In this document: positions 10,000 through 20,671 of the stretch, in pieces
How positions within the stretch are numbered: position 1 is the stretch's first letter
Layout of the letters: every line of letters starts with the position of its first letter
Origin: Siphonodentalium dalli
Lineage: Eukaryota; Mollusca; Scaphopoda; Gadilida; Siphonodentaliidae
Assembly: GCA_032622095.1 (NCBI GenBank)
Contig: CP136063.1
Span: forward strand, 32,242,987 to 32,306,986
Length of the DNA stretch: 64,000 nt
Direction: 5' to 3'
Position numbers and translations under genes: made by a program
The notes under the pieces: generated by a model
The model's input: only the letters and a program-made list of their open reading frames with translations
Databases searched by the model: none
What the model was told of the DNA's origin: nothing

Positions 10000-10193
10000 G
10001 TAAGTTATTTTATTATATGACTACTAATAATCTCCCTTAAATACCACTATTGTATTGTATGCGAAAAGAATCTCTTAGGTGAGATCACTCTCGCCAAAAT
10101 CTTGAAATTGGCAAAATCTATTCTGCGACTGCTTTGGCCTTTGGTCAGTGGATCACAGATTTTGTTTATTTTAATGAACTAGTGTTTTTTCTC

Positions 10194-12175
10194 AACGCGG
10201 TCGAGGAAACCGTCAACGCAACATAACGCGGTCGGCATGACCACCAACGCAACAAACGCGGTCGAGATAACCGTCAACGCAACAAACGAGGTTGGGAGAA
10301 TAGCTTATCAACTGTAATAATAATTATTGAATAACATTGTAAACAAGAACTTTGAGACATGAACTCATTTTATTAAAAAAACATTAAATTGAAAAGAGAA
10401 AATAGAGACGGCCACCAATTTTAGTTTCATACAATTTTCTGATAGGAAACAGAACGAAGTGTTGTAATCAATCGAGATGGTGACCGTCAGACCGTGTGTT
10501 TGGCTTGGGTGATGCATGATTTATTGGTGATGTTTTACATTTAGAATTTTTCTGGAAAAAAAATAATAAATAAATGCAGATCACATCGATCGCGTTGCAC
10601 GAATTAATAGAGATGCAATTGACAATGTACATGTACGTGTATTCTTTGAATATTTAATATTCAGCGTCACCTCCTAATAAAGGTCAATAACCTGTACGCC
10701 AAGGGTCCGATGTCATTTGAAATCTTCGTGAGGGTACGATAAAACACACATCTACATTTACACGCACGTTCGTAATTGACACATGGATATACATGTACAG
10801 TGATGCAAATAATTTAGAATATTAATTATCCATGTGTTGTGAAATACATGTAAAACAAACAGCGCTCAGATTTGGTTACCAGTGATTTGTCACTTTAACC
10901 AACAGACCGCGGATCAAAAGCATGCCGCGGATCAAAAGCATGCCGCGAATGATTGACAGCGGTGTCAATAGACGCACATACAATACGGGGCGTGTCTTCG
11001 GTAAAGTTGAAAGTGATACCATGTGACTCAAACGGAATTCTCGATTGAAAATGTTTTACATATAGGCCCACATTTAGATTTTTCCGGGAAAAAAACTAAT
11101 AAATAAATGTAGATCACGTAGATCACAACGCGGTCGAGTAAACCGTCACGCAACAAACGCAGTCGAGATAACCATCAACGAAATGGAACATTTCCAAAAT
11201 AATACAATGTTGTTAACGTGATGGGAGTAATGGATGATAGATTTATGTTAAAATGTTTTACATATTGGCCCACATTTAGATTTTTTCCGGGAAAACATAA
11301 TAAATTAATGTAAATCACGTTGATCGCGCTGCACGAATTAATGGAAATGTAATCGAGACTGCTAACAAACAAAACATATTGATGTCACGTCGCTATGTAC
11401 ATGTACATGTGTTATTTGAATATTTAATATTCAGCGTCATATCCGATTAAATGTCGATTACCTGTACGCTCATGTATAGACCAAGGGTATTGTGTCAGTT
11501 CCGATGTCGGCCGAAACTGTATGAAACAATAAAGAGCGTTTATATACGCCATAAACAAACGCCATGAAAAAATTCCAGAAATGTTCACGACGCTCGTTAT
11601 GTATACCACCATACACGTGCATGTACATGTAGCATTAAATAAATCAATAATCATTATAAAATAAACACGATTTGTGATTTATGTCAAAGAATACCATGAC
11701 TTGATTATTCGGACTTTCATTAGCCTCTCGTCGGCAGTTCGTAAAATATTATCCAGATATCAGTGCCCCTTTAATACAAGGAAACCATAACTTCCCCATC
11801 GCGAACCTCTATTGGACCACGCACGCTATTGTATTGACAAGCACACATGTATGGTAAATATTAACTTACTTTTTACCGTAGTATATATAAGTTTAATAAT
11901 TCAGTTAAATTCTGTTTTTCTCACCAGAATTAAATCACTGCAATTCAGTTTATTTTTGTGTCCTCATCAAATATTTAAAAACAAAACATACATTTGAAAA
12001 CGTGTGTGCGACTGTGCGTTGATCCTTAGCGCAACGTGTTTAACGTAAACGCGGTCTGTGTTAAACTTCAACGCGGTCCGTTGATTTTCAATGCGGTCGT
12101 AACGTATACCAACGCGTTATCAACGCAAAAACCGCATTACGTTGGCATTACGACCACGTTGAGGACCGCGTTAAA
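10194..12175. repeat. Composite repeat element built on AACGCGGTC motifs
   Basis: Three 30-bp units starting AACGCGGTCG at 10194, 10225 and 10255 carry the paired half AACCGTCAACGCAAC, and a decayed fourth follows at 10285. Two more units lie at 11127-11183. A cluster with inverted copies (AACGCGGTCC ... GGACCGCGTT) closes the element at about 12036-12170. Between them an AT-rich segment is repeated: about 10537-10700, 11052-11115 (partial) and 11254-11465 share CACATTTAGATTTTTCCGGG, GAATATTTAATATTCAGCGTCA and GATCGCG blocks. A 20-bp pair sits at 10907-10945 (CCGCGGATCAAAAGCATG). There is no coding capacity. It resembles a non-autonomous DNA element or satellite-bearing Helitron-like unit; the class is not determined. 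Confidence 0.6.
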
Positions 12176-12487
12176 AGGGCCACTTATTTTAAGAAGGTGT
12201 GTACTTCTTTGTGTTAGGACACACGTTTTGCATTAGAACTCGGTGTTCGAACTGTGATAGACTTTGTGTAGAACTTCCAGCTATTCGCAGAGCGTCTTAT
12301 CACAGCATGATAGATTTGATGACTTTGACAAAGAATGTGATGAAAATGTCTGATGGTGGTTCATGGAGTGGAATTTTTCACATATTCGCGCTGGTGAATG
12401 TTTTGAAAATCAACATATTTTCAGTTTATCCACATGTGAACGCACGTATTTTCAACATGTACAACGTCAATATTTATCCATTATCAG

Positions 12488-12742
12488 GTTGTTCCTCCAC
12501 TTCTGAAACCAGATGTTTTAGCAGCCAAACCAGCCGGTGTCAACTGGAAACAAATCAATCGGCTCAGCAGCCCCCTCCGAGAAATACAACAAATTGGAAC
12601 ACAATATCCGCCAATAAAATTGTGGACAGAGATGTCACCACTATTTGATTTAAGGAATGAATTGGCAGGCGACATGGAATTAACTACATCACTTGTTGAT
12701 GAATTGTCAAGATTCTGCCATGGCATCAAATTCTACATGTAA
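12488..12742 (+). CDS. Exon-like frame, unidentified protein, C-terminal
   Basis: The acceptor-like TTATCCATTATCAG ends at 12487. Phase 0 is open to TAA at 12740-12742 and reads like real protein: VVPPLLKPDVLAAK, then NWKQINRLSSPLREIQQIG, then IKLWTEMSPLFDLRNELAGD and a C-terminal Leu-rich helix. A competing frame over the same bases is open to 12646 but is low-complexity (Ser/Gln/Asn). I prefer the first by composition. It may be the last exon of the gene starting at 9750, with at least one missing exon, or of a mobile-element gene. No family recognised. Confidence 0.45.
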   Translation, partial: VVPPLLKPDVLAAKPAGVNWKQINRLSSPLREIQQIGTQYPPIKLWTEMSPLFDLRNELAGDMELTTSLVDELSRFCHGIKFYM

Positions 12743-12862
12743 TCCCGGTTCTTCTGGTGCAGTTAGTACTACTGAAGAAACCATTCAGGTGAGGAATACT
12801 CTCCCTTTCTTACAGGAAATTAACACGGTGCAGTCAAATATCATAGCTAGGCCTTCTTTGTC

Positions 12863-13034
12863 TATGTGTACTTCTTTGCCATATGCGAGTCCAACAGTGC
12901 TAACGAATAATCGTGATTCTCCTACAGAATCAACATGGTTGAGTTATTGCAGTCCCTTGACACTGGGAACGGGAATCCCTAAAACCTTCAGGTATGTGTA
13001 CTTCTTTGCCATATGTGAGTCCAACAGTGCTAAC
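12863..13034. repeat. 42-bp direct repeat pair
   Basis: TATGTGTACTTCTTTGCCAT...AGTGCTAAC occurs at 12863-12904 and 12993-13034 with one mismatch (GCGAG/GTGAG). The intervening 88 bp are not repeated. It lies in a stretch open for 122 codons (12696-13061) that looks low-complexity and is probably not coding. Confidence 0.85.
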
Positions 13035-13136
13035 AGTGAGAGCAGATGTGCATATGAATAATCCTAATTCATGTGTTATTTCTCCTCAACGGTAGGACAT
13101 GTAGCCCGTGCAAAATGATTTAGTCATACAAAGAGT

Positions 13137-13416
13137 AAAATCCAAAATGGCTGCTGGCGGCCATGTTTTTTGGCCGAACGTCCCCTAAATTACTCGTTCC
13201 CATCTACATGACAAATTTCATGATGATCAGACAAGCAGTATGATCTGTAGCCTGTGCCAATGGATCGAATTTTGAAATCCGAGATGGCCACTGGCAGCCA
13301 TATTTTTCTGACAAATGACCTCAAAATGACTCGTTCCCATCTACATATCAATGTCAACATTCATGACAAATTTCATAAAGATCATACCAAAGGTACGACC
13401 TGTAGCCCACGCCAAA
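13137..13416. repeat. Two diverged tandem copies of an ATGGC-rich dispersed repeat
   Basis: Units at about 13137-13258 and 13259-13416 share AAATGGCTGCTGGCGGCCAT / GAGATGGCCACTGGCAGCCAT, ACTCGTTCCCATCTACAT, GACAAATTTCAT and GACCTGTAGCC. A third relative lies at 37566-37690. They are non-coding dispersed repeats of the kind often seen in marine invertebrate genomes. Confidence 0.7.
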
Positions 13417-13428
13417 GGAAATTGTTGA

Positions 13429-13460
13429 TGGACACACGCCAACCCATGGCAATAGCTCAA
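13429..13460 (-). repeat. Fragment of AGCTATTGCCATG-type dispersed repeat, inverted
   Basis: ACGCCAACCCATGGCAATAGCTCAA is the reverse complement of the start of the element seen at 14725 and 16515. Confidence 0.55.
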
Positions 13461-13927
13461 TTACTAAGTGGAGCTAAAAATCACAAGTCTTCCGGAATGA
13501 ATATTAATTCCAGGATTATTTCATCAATATTTATTACTGAGCAGCTTTCGGTTATTGTTTCTTAAGATAATTACAAATCTGAACAAAAATTATAAGGGGT
13601 GAGGTTTGGTAAGCAAAAATCGGACATCGATTAAGTTCGCTGGCGATTTGTTGTTCTTGTAAAAAATGCCGGCCGTTATTACGAGCACCGGCTAACTTTT
13701 CGATTCATCGGTCGCAGACAAAGTTGTTTACGATGCCTCTGTTGATTTGCGCTGCCATTGCAAGAGACTCTGCGATGCTTCAATATCAGCCAATCACGAT
13801 GAATTATACATTGAGATTATGGTGCCGATCTGGCGCCATTATATTTCCAAGAATTCCATAGGGTTTATTGTTCGATCGGCGATAATTATTTTGTGTTAGC
13901 GGCATTAAATGATGGAATTGAAGTCAG

Positions 13928-14227
13928 GAAGATCTTTCGAAAAAGGAGGGGAATATTAAGAATAAATTTAAATGGAGCTGGCTTCAGGAAAAGGATGCCA
14001 ACGGTGACCATTTGTCTGACTTTGTGCGAAAAATTGACCATCCTGGCTTCGCAAAATGTTTGTGGTGCAACAAAGATATCAGCTATGGAAACGAAGGAAA
14101 GAAGGCATTAAAAGTACATTCCAACTCAGTGCTACATCGTGGACATCATAAAAACATACAAACAAATCAGTCTCTACCTGCAACTTTCTTCAATGTAAAA
14201 GCCAAGCGGGGCATATTACAACCATAA
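13928..14227 (+). pseudogene. BED/TTF-like zinc-finger exon, hAT-transposase-like N-terminus
   Basis: After an acceptor-like GAAGTCAG (13927) one frame is open to TAA at 14225-14227. It starts with a KFKWSWLQEKD block and a short acidic loop, then CLWCNKDISYG, a Gly-Lys-Lys segment and two His (LKVHSNSVLHRGHH). This CxxC...HxxxxxH arrangement with a leading Trp-rich helix is the N-terminal DNA-binding module of many hAT-like transposases and their host-captured relatives. The frame has no ATG after its upstream stop (13919), so an earlier exon would be needed. The hAT catalytic domain is absent downstream. I infer a fragment, possibly functional as an isolated finger. Confidence 0.6.
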
Positions 14228-14711
14228 GAAAAACAATCCCTTCCTGGTGGTTATCGTGAAAGGTGCACTCTCCCCTATGGCGTTGGCAGAGTTCGTCCTG
14301 CTTGCTGACCTAGTAGCTGTTTGCCGTACCGACCGAAGACATCCATGTCTTTCAGGTTTACTTCACCACAGCCGCCACGATGTCTATGGCGTGTTCGGTT
14401 TAAAAATACAGATGAGAACGATGTCAGTTACAAAAAGTTTATCTGTTCAACTCTGTCTTGGTTCTTTGTTTCATATTGGAAAACAATGTCAGCTTACATG
14501 ATAAATATGTGAACAGTAATTTGAATGATATCCGATCATCAGCTATGATTTATCACTGTCCTGTGCTTATTCCGTTTTGATTCAGATTTGATGTCAACAT
14601 CGGACAGCTGGTTTGATTTGAGATTTGATTTGGTTGCCGAATTTCTGTTTCACAGGGCTCTAGTTTAGAATTACCCCCAGATGATAGCTATCAGATTTTA
14701 ACATTTTTTAA
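14228..14711. other. Intergenic, nothing recognised
   Basis: Short overlapping frames at 14247-14512 have no recognisable content. The rest is AT-rich without repeats I can define. Confidence 0.35.
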
Positions 14712-15060
14712 ATCAAAGTCAACTTTGATCTATTGCCATGAGTTGGCATCCGTATGTCAACTATTTCCTTAGGCTTGTCCTACCAGCCTCTTCCAGTTAT
14801 CACCAAACTTCATAAGTATTTTCGGTTGACCTCTAAAAGAAAGCTTTAACGTTTTGTTTATTTCATTGAATAACATGGCTATCAATCCATTGGCACACTT
14901 TAGCATATTTACAGCCATGATTAGGATGACCTCTCAATGGTAGCTAGCAAATATGAATGATTTTCAATCTTTATATGGGTCCTCGTGATGACCTCTGAAT
15001 GGGAGTCATCAATTTGTTCCTAAATGTTTATTAAAACATGGTTGCATCAGTCATCTTGCA
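14712..15060 (+). repeat. AGCTATTGCCATG-type dispersed repeat
   Basis: Starts AAGTCAACTTTGATCTATTGCCATGAGTTGGC and continues through ACCAAACTTCATAAGTATTTTCGG with three GACCTCTNAA motifs at about 14829, 14928 and 14990. This ladder is typical of a multicopy non-coding repeat of marine invertebrates. Another partial copy starts at 16515. Confidence 0.55.
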
Positions 15061-15175
15061 TTTTGCCTGACTAAATTCTTTAGCACAACCTACATGATAA
15101 ACTCATTTATTATGCGATTACTATGTCAACCAGAATTTGCGGTGTATGTTTTTTATGAATTTTTTTTACTTTCAG

Positions 15176-16415
15176 ATTACAGATGCTTGCCGTGCCACAG
15201 AAACTGTTTAAGTGGCAGGAAATCGACACATGGCCATTATCATTGTCCACTGTGTTTAGAAATAAAATCAAGAAAAAATGACTTCAGGACGCATGTGTCA
15301 AAAACATGCAAGGCAAAAAAGAAACCAGACACCTCCGCCTTAATTCTCCCTATGAATATACCAGACACATCCACCTTAATTATAAAAAATCCAGATAATA
15401 AACCAGAACAAAATGACACCTCTACAGAAATAAATAGAGACATATCGACAGATAAGACGGATGGGCCATTGCCAAAAATAAGGAAGTATTCGTATCGATT
15501 GGGAAGTTGTCCTGTGTGTTCAGAGGAAATGTTGTTAAAAAATGTTAAACGCCATATAAATCACAAACATAAGGATGCAACAGAAGACATAAATGCCAAC
15601 CATTATTTGAGGGGAATCTGTGTCGACGAAGAGCATGGTATTTTTATGGTGAAGAAAGCATTCAAAGGGTTTCCTCAACCATTGCATGTTCGATTTGACC
15701 GAAAACAGAATATCGTATTCTGTGAGGATAAGTCATGTGAGGCAATTGGTGAAATATATTTGCGATCCGGCGAGCGGTATTTCCAGTGCAAGCATCTTCG
15801 GTCAATCCACTATGCTCAGCATCAAGCAAATCCAAGCAACATAACTGAAGAGGATTTAAAGAGATTCCATGATCTTTTAAGTTCTGAAAATTATGCTTCG
15901 GCATCGTCATTGTTGTCCAAATCAGTATCAATTGGAGCACCTTTGATTGTGACTTGCGAAGCAGACTATCCAGACCGTGATAATAGTGTTTTTCTCAGTG
16001 TTCCATGGCGATGAGACACGGTACTGGGGGAAGCTGGGTCGGGTTGTTGTCAAGTTAAATCATGATGACAATAGCTTAAAATGTGACTGCAAGCCAGGGC
16101 ACCGTTCGTGCATTCATCGAAGGCTAGTGAGATGCTTGGTCACCAACAAGACACTAAAGGAGCCAAGAAAAGACCCAGTAATGGCAAGTGCCTACCCCGG
16201 GGCACATGTGAAAAATGTTCTTGGATATATCTCCTCTTCCAAAAGAATTCCAATTGATGTACAAGAAAGAAATGTCTGGAGTTAGCGATGTGACACCATC
16301 AGAGAGCACATGCTCTGAATGTGGGTCACAGTCACTAACAAAAAAAGTTATATCAAAGAAGGGAATCATATATTGCTTGGATGGGATTGTTGAAAGAGGC
16401 GAGTGTCCTTTTTAG
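15176..16415 (+). pseudogene. KDZ/Zisupton-like SWIM zinc-finger transposase N-terminal part
   Basis: An acceptor tract TTTTTTTTACTTTCAG ends at 15175. Reading on: a C2H2/C2HC finger (YHCPLCLEIKSRKNDFRTHV), an acidic/Thr linker, a second finger (CPVCSEEMLLKNVKRHINHKH), an ordered domain with CEDKSC, then after a -1 shift near 15985-15993 a SWIM zinc finger CDCKPGHRSCIH (16083-16117), and after another shift (about 16215-16285) a CSECGSQSL...IIYCLDG cysteine segment, ending at 16415. SWIM fingers (CxC...CxH) and Cys clusters of this kind precede the DDE core in KDZ (Kyakuja-Dileera-Zisupton) elements. The core is absent here. The same frameshifts occur in copy 2. I infer a decayed element or the 5' part of a captured gene. 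Confidence 0.6.
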
Positions 16416-16514
16416 TCCCACATTCAAAAACAGTTGTATTATATGTATGTAATCAGTCTGTCCATTCATCTATATATACATCTCTTAGCACTTTTAGTTT
16501 AACATTACAAAGTC

Positions 16515-16560
16515 AAGTTTGAGCTATTGCCATGAGTTGGCATCTATCATATATGTGTGT
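16515..16560 (+). repeat. Start of AGCTATTGCCATG-type dispersed repeat
   Basis: AAGTCAAGTTTGAGCTATTGCCATGAGTTGGC matches the start of 14712-15060. The match fades after about 45 bp. Confidence 0.5.
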
Positions 16561-17485
16561 ATGCATGAATACATCTGATGAATAGCATCAAGACATATAT
16601 CCGAATATATCCTGAAAAATTCTCGATAATAATTAGGTGGTTAAGGGGTCACTTATTTTGACAAGTACTGTTTTAACTGGCGTTCTGAATTAAATAATTA
16701 TAGCGAAAATTCTGTTAACATGGCGATATGAATCTCATTAAACATGTTTCAATATGTCGTATATTCCTATCTAGTAGTCAACACATTACCAAATAAACTT
16801 CAAAATGTCGTAGGAATTTATACGCGGTTTTGACCCAAACAGTATTGATGGCAAAATAGTGTATAGCACTTCATCGATAAATAACACGAAAACCATCTAT
16901 GCTGCATAGTTTAGCCCATTTTGATGTGATTCGGCAGCTAATTATCTACCAAAAGAACCCGAAATGTCCAGTATATGTTCATTGTTGTTATTTCTATTAA
17001 GTTTTTTGTCTCTCCTGTAAAATTTACAAAAACGTCCATATGACATTTTGCAATTTAAACGACGATATGAGACATTTATGATAAACAACTTCGAACCCTT
17101 GCAAGCTGTTAATTTGATTGCATTTCCTGCGATTCGCTGGAAATATTGGCAGAGATTGAACAATCGCTCATTGATCCATCTGTGGTGACAACATTGGTAA
17201 TATGTTTTGTTTTATTCATTATGCAAGAACAAGATGCATGCAGGGTATCTGTCAGACTTATGAGTGCACCTTTAAATTTGGAGGGCATACAGTGAATTTT
17301 TTTATGTTATTTTTGTTGTTAGTCAAAAGTAATTGATAACTTTAATATGAATTGTATGTCTATGTATTGTTGTATTTAGTCAGAATCGGTCAAATTATAT
17401 CTTTAATTAGTCATTCTAATTAATACAAGTAACTTTGTTTACATTTTAAATAGTTTAATAATTTTTATTAAAATTTTTAGTAATC
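16561..17485. other. Intergenic, nothing recognised
   Basis: AT-rich sequence. A 73-codon minus-strand frame at 16942-17163 has no recognisable content. Confidence 0.35.
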
Positions 17486-17621
17486 GGTTTAGCAGCCTTC
17501 TTAATTGGCTACGGCAATCAGCAATGCTGAAGCAATTTGCTGAAGTAACCTGATCCATGTCATAGTGTTGCCATAGAGGATTGCCGAAGCCAAACAATCT
17601 GAATTAAGAGCGCTGGTTTAG
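17486..17621. mobile_element. Small inverted-repeat element (MITE-like)
   Basis: GGTTTAGCAGCCTTCTTAATT and GGCTACGGCAATC on the left pair with GGATTGCCGAAGCC and GAATTAAGAGCGCTGGTTTA on the right. The loop is about 60 bp. It lies in the spacer seen only once in the window. Confidence 0.5.
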
Positions 17622-17860
17622 TCTGAAAGCCATGCTCTTCAAAAATTTTTGGAAATTACAAAATACAAGATGTTACATTGAAACATAATGGTGCTTTTCA
17701 CACCTACTAGAGTTATTAAGTTTAAAGTGACAGAATCAAACTATCAGATCACAACTGCCACAGTCATCTTGTACGGCTTTCTCATGGGTTTTGTCAGTAA
17801 ATATCCATTGTCACCTTATTGATTTAATAGTGCCATTTCAAAAACAATTTTTAAATTGAT

Positions 17861-17995
17861 CCATAGGGAGCCTCGCATATATAAGTGAATATATATATGC
17901 GAGGCTCCCTATGGTAGACTCATATATATAAGAAAATGCACTGGCACAAGATCTTTAATGTTGCACCAGCGCAGCTCACATCATGAAAGGGTTAA
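17861..17995. mobile_element. Hairpin MITE fragment ending in AAAGGGTTAA
   Basis: Perfect arms CCATAGGGAGCCTCGCATAT (17861) and ATATGCGAGGCTCCCTATGG (ending 17914) around a short AT loop, then a second decayed arm to GCACTGGCACA and an end AAAGGGTTAA at 17986-17995. It is related to the piggyBac-type MITEs at 361 and 4477. Its left end is not identifiable. Confidence 0.55.
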
Positions 17996-18473
17996 TTGAT
18001 CTGTTAAAAATCTCATGATTTATTTTCCATTTAGAAACCTGCTCTTATTGAATAAAAAAAAATACCTGGATGCATCTTTGATTTCTTTGTTATTCAAATT
18101 TCTGGGGGTTTTTTAGTTCGGGAATTAGGCATGTGACAGAAGAAGTACACAGCGCTATAGTGTTAGGTGTACCGAATGTGTTTATTCACTTTGTGTTCCA
18201 TGTTGGTACACATTTGAATGACACTGAAATAATATAACCCTAATGTATTGAATGAGGTTCCCTTCAATTTATAGTAGTGTATATTTTAGAAATAGTCTGG
18301 GCAAATAAATGTTCACCAAGAATTGAAATATCATGTGTGAATATTTTAGATACCAGTAGCTAACGGTATGTCACAGAAACAAAGTTTGGAAACAAATTGT
18401 CACAGAACTTTTGCATGTGAAAAAGATGATGCGACTAATAGTTTAAAAATATTTTTTTATAAATGTTTTCAGT

Positions 18474-18838
18474 CAGGGGCGCCGGAAGAGGGGGGGCAGC
18501 TGACACCCTGCCCTTGACCAAGGGGGGGCGAGCGGGGGGCAGGACTTGCCCTTTTTCAGGAGACAGAAAATGCTTTTTGTGTGTTTAATCTCGTGTTTTT
18601 ATAGCAAAATGTGACTTTTTTGGTCCAAATACCACCAAGGAATATTAATTTTGTTTCAATTTTATCACAAAATGGCCATAAAAACCGACAAATACTATTA
18701 ACATAGCGATTTTTGCCACAATGAATTTATGGTTATTTTCCCCGAGTTTGCGGAGAAAATGTCCTTTTTTGCGGAAAAGTGCCCTTTTTGTAGGCTCTGC
18801 CCCCCCCCCCCTGCCCTTGGATGCTTCCGGCGCCCCTG
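18474..18838. mobile_element. hAT-type MITE, complete
   Basis: CAGGGGCGCCGGAAG at 18474-18488 and CTTCCGGCGCCCCTG at 18824-18838 are perfect 15-bp inverted repeats. CAGGGGCG ends are typical of hAT superfamily elements. The flanks ATGTTTTC (left, three bases away) and GTGTTTTC (right, overlapping the last base) are similar but do not give a clean 8-bp target duplication. At 365 bp it has no ORF. The right part recurs at 1-210. Confidence 0.75.
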
Positions 18839-18908
18839 TGTTTTCTCATTCATATCTATTCTGGCTATCCATTCCTGAATAAAATAGCCACCTTTATAAG
18901 TAAATTGA

Positions 18909-19287
18909 TTAAACTCACTAAAATAAACTCACTAAAGCAGTGTAATTTGATGGTAACATTCGTTTCCTGCATAATTGTTTGATCAATAGTGCCAGGGGCC
19001 GATTTCATCGGCCCTAATTTATGGTCTGTAGAGTGCCCTAAAAAAAATTAAAAAATTAAATTTTGTTTTTTTAATTTTGTTTTGTTTTTGGGTTAGGCCA
19101 ATGCATTCTCTTATATATGCAACAACCTATGGTCGACTCGCATATATAAGAGAATGCATTGGCACAGGGTATATGGGGTCGATACAAAAATCGGACCTGG
19201 CACTCAAAGGGTTAAACTTACTAAAATATAAATAGCAGTGTAATTTGATGGTAACACTCGTTTCCTGCATAATTGTTTGATCAATAG
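18909..19287. mobile_element. piggyBac-type hairpin MITE and flanking direct repeats, copy 2
   Basis: Identical in structure to 281-659, including the truncated left end. Confidence 0.65.
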
Positions 19288-19397
19288 TCAATTGATCAAA
19301 AATAAAATCAGTTACGAATAAGTGATGTTTATTATATTCCTTCAATTCCACCACTGAAAAGGTTATTAATTATATTTACAAACAAATTTTTTTACAG

Positions 19398-19559
19398 ACA
19401 TCTCAGTTGAATGCAAACGGCGGGTCAGATGACAGTTGGATATGCAATTTAACGGCGAAAGCAGTACACAACAATCTGGCATTGACACTAAATTGGACAG
19501 GCAATGGTGCTACAGTAATGCCCAAAGTAATTGACCACTTAACCACAGCAGAATTATGG
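19398..19559 (+). CDS. DUF4806-like exon, copy 2
   Basis: Same 162-nt exon and splice borders as 770-931. Confidence 0.45.
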
Positions 19560-19728
19560 GTAATTTTTCAGTATTAAGTTGGAAATATGGCTTGTTGCCA
19601 TTCATCGGAAAGCTCTCAGTGAGAGCTTTCCTATTAATGGCAACAAGCCATATTTTCGACTAAATCCTGAAAAATTACCAATAATTCTGCTGTGATTATG
19701 GAGTCGATTATTTAGGGCATTACTGTAC
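19511..19728. repeat. Long hairpin spanning exon end, copy 2
   Basis: Same as 883-1100. Confidence 0.8.
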
Positions 19729-20671
19729 ACAACAATCACTAAAATGGACAGGCAATGGTGCAACAAAAAAGAATGCATTCAAATATTGTCCAATGATTTT
19801 TTATTGACTTTCTGTTTAAAGTGATGTGAATCACTGCAGTGTAGTGATACAAAATAAATGGATAATAATCTTGCTCAAATTAGTTATTTTAACAAATATT
19901 ATATCCATATTGACACTCACACCGTCATTCTTATATAATAATTAAATGCAGTGACTCTCGATGGCGAAATAATTTTCGTTAGTTTATCGCTAATAGTTGC
20001 GTCCCGAAACGAGATGTAAATATTTACAATTGGGCGTAGTTCAGATGATGTTTTCTGTGGAGTGGTACGGTCGATTTTCTTCAGATTTTTGGCGATGTTA
20101 GTAGAATATTGTATTCCTCCAGTTGGCATAGCACCTGAATACTAACTTATTAGTTTCACGCACCCGAACAAGTCCATAATATAACTTTAATCCTCATTAT
20201 TATCACTTTACGAAGATTTCTTAGACCAAATCTTCTCCATCCACACCAGCTTGTGATATTTGTTGGGTGGATTCTGTTTTGGAATGTGTCATGTCCCGTT
20301 ACTCTTCTATAATATACTGTATGCCCAGAATTGAGGGTGGGACTTATCATGCACGAATGTCATTGTATTACGTCAAATGGATGTAAGAGCCCATCTATGG
20401 ACATGTGAATGAATTAATAAATTTCCAGGTATATTTAATATATACAGTAATGAATGCAGGTTATAGATTTCTACCTCTTATCCAATGTTACTAAGCCATT
20501 TGGTTTCTATTAGAAACTAAACATAGTGTGTAATGTTATAATTGTTATTCAAAGAATATTCTGACTTATGATACTTTTCTCATCTAAATACTGATTTTTT
20601 TCATTCAGTGGGGGGGGGGGTCACTTAAAATCTCTGAATTAAACATTATTATCTCAACTGTTCTCTCTCAG

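Larger units (their letters stand above)
1..18628. repeat. Tandem duplication unit 1, copy 1 (about 18.63 kb)
   Basis: Bases 1-17436 recur at 18629-36062 in the same orientation. The offset is 18628 up to about 3.9 kb, 18630 between a 2-nt insertion and the poly-C run, and 18626 afterwards, because that run is 24 C in this copy and 20 C in the other. Differences I noticed: 6415 C/T, 8423 G/T, 9806 A/G, 10293 T/C, 10982 A/T, the TA insertion near 3918 and the C-run. Bases 17437-18628 are present once because copy 2 stops at the N gap. No junction of the duplication is visible in the window. Confidence 0.97.

Noticed and set aside
10194-10296. Possible CRISPR-like array (30-bp repeats)
   Set aside because: Units are contiguous with no unique spacers, in eukaryotic repeat DNA.
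12199-12648. 149-codon frame over the exon-like sequence at 12488
   Set aside because: Low-complexity Ser/Gln/Asn reading. The other frame over 12488-12742 has more ordinary protein composition, though the choice is not certain.
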